Origin: STD1-80 sp043802745
Lineage (GTDB): Bacteria; Patescibacteriota; Minisyncoccia; Minisyncoccales; CG1-02-41-26
Length of the DNA: 12,519 nucleotides
Assembly: GCA_043802745.1 (NCBI GenBank)
Contig: JAZDKU010000005.1
Coordinates: forward strand, 1-12,519
Direction of reading: 5' to 3'
Shown: piece by piece, positions 12,509 to 12,519 of the stretch
How positions within the stretch are numbered: position 1 is the stretch's first letter
Layout: every line of letters begins with the position of its first letter
Program-made: the position numbers and the translations under genes
Notes under the pieces: generated by a model
The model's input: only the letters and a program-made list of their open reading frames with translations
What the model was told of the DNA's origin: nothing
Database searches by the model: none

Positions 12509-12519
12509 TGCTTGTGACC

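Overview
The window reads as a piece of an AT-rich bacterial chromosome, most likely Patescibacteria (Candidate Phyla Radiation). The reasons are short genes, few Shine-Dalgarno sequences, many small membrane-anchored surface proteins, a lamin-tail-domain exported protein, and a normal genetic code in which TGA is a stop. The lineage is inferred from style; there is no rRNA or marker gene to fix it. All 12 genes I accept are on the minus strand, so the text runs right to left. I see no tRNA, rRNA, CRISPR array, transposase or integrase.

Right part (12519 to 8555). A terminator for an off-window gene is followed by a promoter and two tandem surface-protein genes. These share a near-identical 103-bp start but have unrelated C-terminal domains. 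Next comes a complete clpB, beginning at a TTG inside a 7-bp tandem repeat and ending at a strong terminator.

Intergenic region 8069-8613. It holds two tandem plus-strand units, each made of the same 19-bp promoter-proximal sequence, a -10 box, an A-rich leader, a long imperfect hairpin and a T-tract. They look like a pair of small structured RNAs. Left of them lie a weak minus-strand terminator and the promoter of the next operon.

Centre (8068 to 3223). A compact seven-gene operon has gaps of at most 18 bp and two ATGA overlaps. Its order is: (1) full-length LexA repressor fused to a DpnA-type beta-class DNA methyltransferase, (2) PD-(D/E)XK restriction endonuclease, (3) 84-aa unknown with the only clear Shine-Dalgarno, (4) RelA/SpoT-type synthetase domain with an uncharacterised C-terminal extension of about 300 residues, (5) 92-aa unknown, (6) small zinc ribbon, (7) NYN/LabA-type nuclease. 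I read this as a defence island in which restriction-modification is physically coupled to the SOS sensor and cotranscribed with a candidate alarmone or tRNA-modifying toxin and a candidate RNase. The promoter appears leaderless, and an inverted repeat covers its -10 box, fitting autorepression by the LexA domain. This is the most novel part of the window.

Left part (3224 to 1). There is a short plus-strand RNA candidate with its own promoter and terminator, then a promoter sharing a 22-bp upstream element with the lexA-methyltransferase promoter. This drives a membrane-anchored 217-aa protein and, 2 bp after it, a large secreted protein with two lamin tail domains joined by a QATSTQ-repeat linker, which runs off the left edge.
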